A program made the translations under genes and the position numbers. Below are positions 62,050 to 64,000 of a stretch of 64,000 bases of DNA, piece after piece (the first letter of the stretch is position 1; the number at the start of each line of letters is the position of its first letter). The notes beneath the pieces were generated by a model. The model was not told the origin of the DNA. It did not search any database and saw only the letters and a program-made list of their open reading frames with translations. This DNA comes from Pseudomonas sp. (lineage in GTDB: Bacteria > Pseudomonadota > Gammaproteobacteria > Pseudomonadales > Pseudomonadaceae), in assembly GCF_017744435.1 (NCBI RefSeq), contig NZ_JAGIBG010000023.1:27974-91973 (forward strand). Reading direction: 5' to 3'.

Positions 62050-62856
62050 ATGTTCGATCATTATTTGAAACGATGGGATCTAACCATTGACGGTCAGGCT
62101 TTCGTATCGCAGAGCGGCACGCTGTTACCTGTTCGCCAGTTCGGCATTCCTGCCATGCTCAAGATATCTGCAGAGCCTGAGGAGCAAGCAGGCAGCTGGC
62201 TGATGGCGTGGTGGGCGGGAGAAGGTGCAGCACCGGTGCTGGCCCATGATGGCGAAGCCTTGCTCATGAAGCGCGCGCAGGGCCCTGCCTCGCTCATCCA
62301 GATGGTCAACTGTGGCCAGGACGACGACGCTACCCGCATCCTTTGTGCGGTCGCAGACAAGCTGCATGCGCCACGTGCCAAAACGCACCCACCGTTAGTT
62401 CCGCTTGCGCAGTGGTTCGAGGCATTATGCAACGGGGCGCGCAGACCTGAGGGAGTCCTTGAACATAGCGCAAGAACCGCACGAGAACTCTTGGGCGCTC
62501 CACGCGATGTCGTGGTGCTGCATGGCGACCTTCATCATGGAAATGTGCTTGATTTCGGTTCATGCGGATGGCTCGCTATCGACCCCAAGGGACTGCATGG
62601 AGAGCGAGGTTTCGACTATGCGAACATTTTCTGCAATCCCGACAGCGTGAGTGCTCTTGCGCCAGGGCGCTTCGCTCGAAGGATCAAGGTCGTTGCAAAA
62701 GCCGCTTGCATTGACCGCCAGCGACTACTGCAGTGGGTGCTTGCCTGGGCAGGGTTGTCGGCGACATGGATGCTGGAAGACCAGCAAGACGCATCCACTA
62801 CCCTTTCAGTGGCGAAATTGGCGGCATCGGCTCTGGGCATCAGCGACCACGTATAA
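62050..62856 (+). CDS. APH(6)/hydroxyurea phosphotransferase-family kinase
   Basis: 268 residues, the usual length of APH(6) aminoglycoside (streptomycin) 6-phosphotransferases. The active-site motif 'LHGDLHHGNVLD' (catalytic Asp) and 'WLAIDPKGLHGERGFDYANIFCNP' (metal-binding Asp) are intact. Chromosomal members of this family in pseudomonads are not always resistance enzymes, so the substrate is open. It shares the strand and a 24-base gap with the RDD gene, suggesting a two-gene operon. Confidence 0.88.
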   Translation: MFDHYLKRWDLTIDGQAFVSQSGTLLPVRQFGIPAMLKISAEPEEQAGSWLMAWWAGEGAAPVLAHDGEALLMKRAQGPASLIQMVNCGQDDDATRILCAVADKLHAPRAKTHPPLVPLAQWFEALCNGARRPEGVLEHSARTARELLGAPRDVVVLHGDLHHGNVLDFGSCGWLAIDPKGLHGERGFDYANIFCNPDSVSALAPGRFARRIKVVAKAACIDRQRLLQWVLAWAGLSATWMLEDQQDASTTLSVAKLAASALGISDHV

Positions 62857-62888
62857 GTGCCCAGCGTTGTCCACCGCACCCTCGCAGG

Positions 62889-63323
62889 CTAGTGACGCGT
62901 TAGCGGCTGCTTATCCATCTTTTTGCATCGAATGCACGACATAGTTTTGTCGGTATCTGTCCTCGACACTTCGATCCACGAGTGGCTTTCCTTCTTCACC
63001 TTCGTGAAGTCGCACCTGATACATTTTTCTTTGACCCTGCAAAAGTCGTCCATGCCTGCGTCGGTGAAGCCTTGATGTTTCTCTTTCAGGTCCTCATGTT
63101 CGCAGTGAGCACAATGACGGCTCATGGTGCAGTTGTAATGATTTCTGTAGCTAAACTCACCGTACTCATGCATGTGCTTGGTCAGGTGATCGAAACAATC
63201 AGGACACGTCTTTTCGTACAAGCAGGCTGGGCCATTACTTACTTTGGAATATTCACCGCCGTGAATACCAACACCACATTTCGCCTTGAGCGCAAGCTCC
63301 TTGACCTTATCGAAAAACCCCAT
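62889..63323 (-). CDS. CxxC-rich small protein, unknown function
   Basis: 144 residues with four CxxC pairs (CPDC, CAHC, CIRC, CIRC) and several His, arranged as probable zinc ribbons, plus two further Cys-containing segments. Starts with ATG at 63323, GGGAG six bases upstream. Composition is more AT-rich than its neighbours, hinting at transfer. It converges on the kinase gene. No family recognised. Confidence 0.75.
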   Translation of the reverse strand: MGFFDKVKELALKAKCGVGIHGGEYSKVSNGPACLYEKTCPDCFDHLTKHMHEYGEFSYRNHYNCTMSRHCAHCEHEDLKEKHQGFTDAGMDDFCRVKEKCIRCDFTKVKKESHSWIEVSRTDTDKTMSCIRCKKMDKQPLTRH

Positions 63324-63547
63324 CCTAGACTCCCGAATTTATGGATCCAAAATCAGTTTATCGTCGTAATCCGCCAAAACTTTAACGAACAATGTCTACT
63401 TAACATCGAGGCAGAATTGACCCAATTGAAGCCTTACTGAAAGCTCGAAAAAAGCCAGAGCACATCACGATTTGGTGCCAACGGCAGGCATCGATCCCAA
63501 GACCCGCTGCCGCGAAAACTGCTATTAACGCGCGGCGAAGAAAGGTA

Positions 63548-63847
63548 TCAGGTGGCCATGAGGTATGCAGCCAGGCCCTTAGCAATGCGCCACTGCTTCC
63601 AAAGCGATAAATGATCGAACATTCGGCTGAAGTTGCCCGCCAACCCTGCAATCGCGAGGTAGACAAACCACTTTCGCAGCACTCTAGAGAGTTTTCTTTT
63701 CATCAATCGCAAGAGACGGTACACCTTGGAAAAGGAGTGATTGTCGATGTATTCGCCAGGGCGCCTTGCAGGCCAGGCGGCAGGAAGCTGAATGGCTATG
63801 CGCTTGTTCAACGCGGCACCACCAGGACTGCGCGTACAGAACGCCAT
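63548..63847 (-). CDS. Doubtful small basic protein
   Basis: 99 residues from an ATG at 63847 with AGAGGA close upstream, the main support for it. The chain is basic (many Arg and Lys) with one moderately hydrophobic stretch (about 61-74). A competing reading frame (MSITGVEEING..., start near 63875) overlaps it, and neither shows a family. The region may hold a decayed gene. Confidence 0.3.
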   Translation of the reverse strand: MAFCTRSPGGAALNKRIAIQLPAAWPARRPGEYIDNHSFSKVYRLLRLMKRKLSRVLRKWFVYLAIAGLAGNFSRMFDHLSLWKQWRIAKGLAAYLMAT

Positions 63848-64000
63848 TGATTTCCTCTACTCCGGTGATGCTCATGCCGCCCTGGGCCATGCCGCTCGGC
63901 GATGTAAATAAGGCGACAATGGCCCTTGTTGACGAGCTGGTATCTAGACGAAATTCGGGCTTTTTACTGAACTTAAAACCCGGCCCTGCGCTGAGCTTTT

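Overview
The window comes from a fluorescent Pseudomonas of the P. putida type. The evidence is high-GC Pseudomonas-style coding sequence, many REP-like elements built on a 'gtgggagcgg' core placed as convergent pairs behind genes, a mexCD-oprJ/nfxB efflux system, and a type VI secretion (T6SS) locus laid out like the P. putida K1 cluster (structural operon on one strand, vgrG/adaptor/Rhs effector operon on the other). No rRNA, tRNA, CRISPR array, IS element or phage was seen.

Bases 1-13,800 hold the effector arm, mostly on the minus strand. Reading with transcription, a 336-aa candidate membrane-acting effector and a multi-pass membrane protein come first. VgrG, two DUF1795/Eag-type chaperones, a 1406-aa prePAAR-Rhs protein ending in a WHH (HNH-type) nuclease tip, and its SUKH (SMI1/KNR4) immunity protein follow. 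Beyond the immunity gene lies a low-GC graveyard of older tips: the tail of a second WHH-like toxin, its own SUKH immunity gene, a near-identical piece of Rhs core, and three orphan small genes that look like immunity genes.

Bases 14,800-35,541 carry the complete structural operon in the order unknown-tssB-C-E-F-G-clpV-J-K-L-M-tagF-(IcmF-OmpA fusion)-hcp-tssA. Many of its genes overlap by 1 to 37 bases, which suggests translational coupling. The peptidoglycan-binding OmpA module sits on a second IcmF-like protein rather than on TssL. No Fha/PpkA/PppA phosphorylation genes are present, although tagF is.

Bases 35,700-51,700 are ordinary accessory and housekeeping genes: a UvrA-like ATPase lacking the UvrB-binding domain, an EmrAB-like efflux pair, a lipoprotein, an MFS transporter, small secreted proteins, a LysR regulator, a TrmK-type tRNA methyltransferase, a RidA-family protein, a TonB-dependent receptor, and the 23S rRNA hydroxylation enzyme RlhA.

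Bases 51,800-58,400 carry nfxB and, converging on it, oprJ-mexD-mexC. A palindromic operator in front of nfxB recurs in imperfect form beside a strong sigma-70 promoter for mexC, so the regulatory circuit can be read from the sequence. nfxB lies beyond oprJ, between two similar REP pairs. The last part (58,500-64,000) has a polyamine-type aminotransferase with a LuxR regulator, small membrane proteins, an RDD protein, an APH(6)-family kinase and a CxxC-rich small protein.
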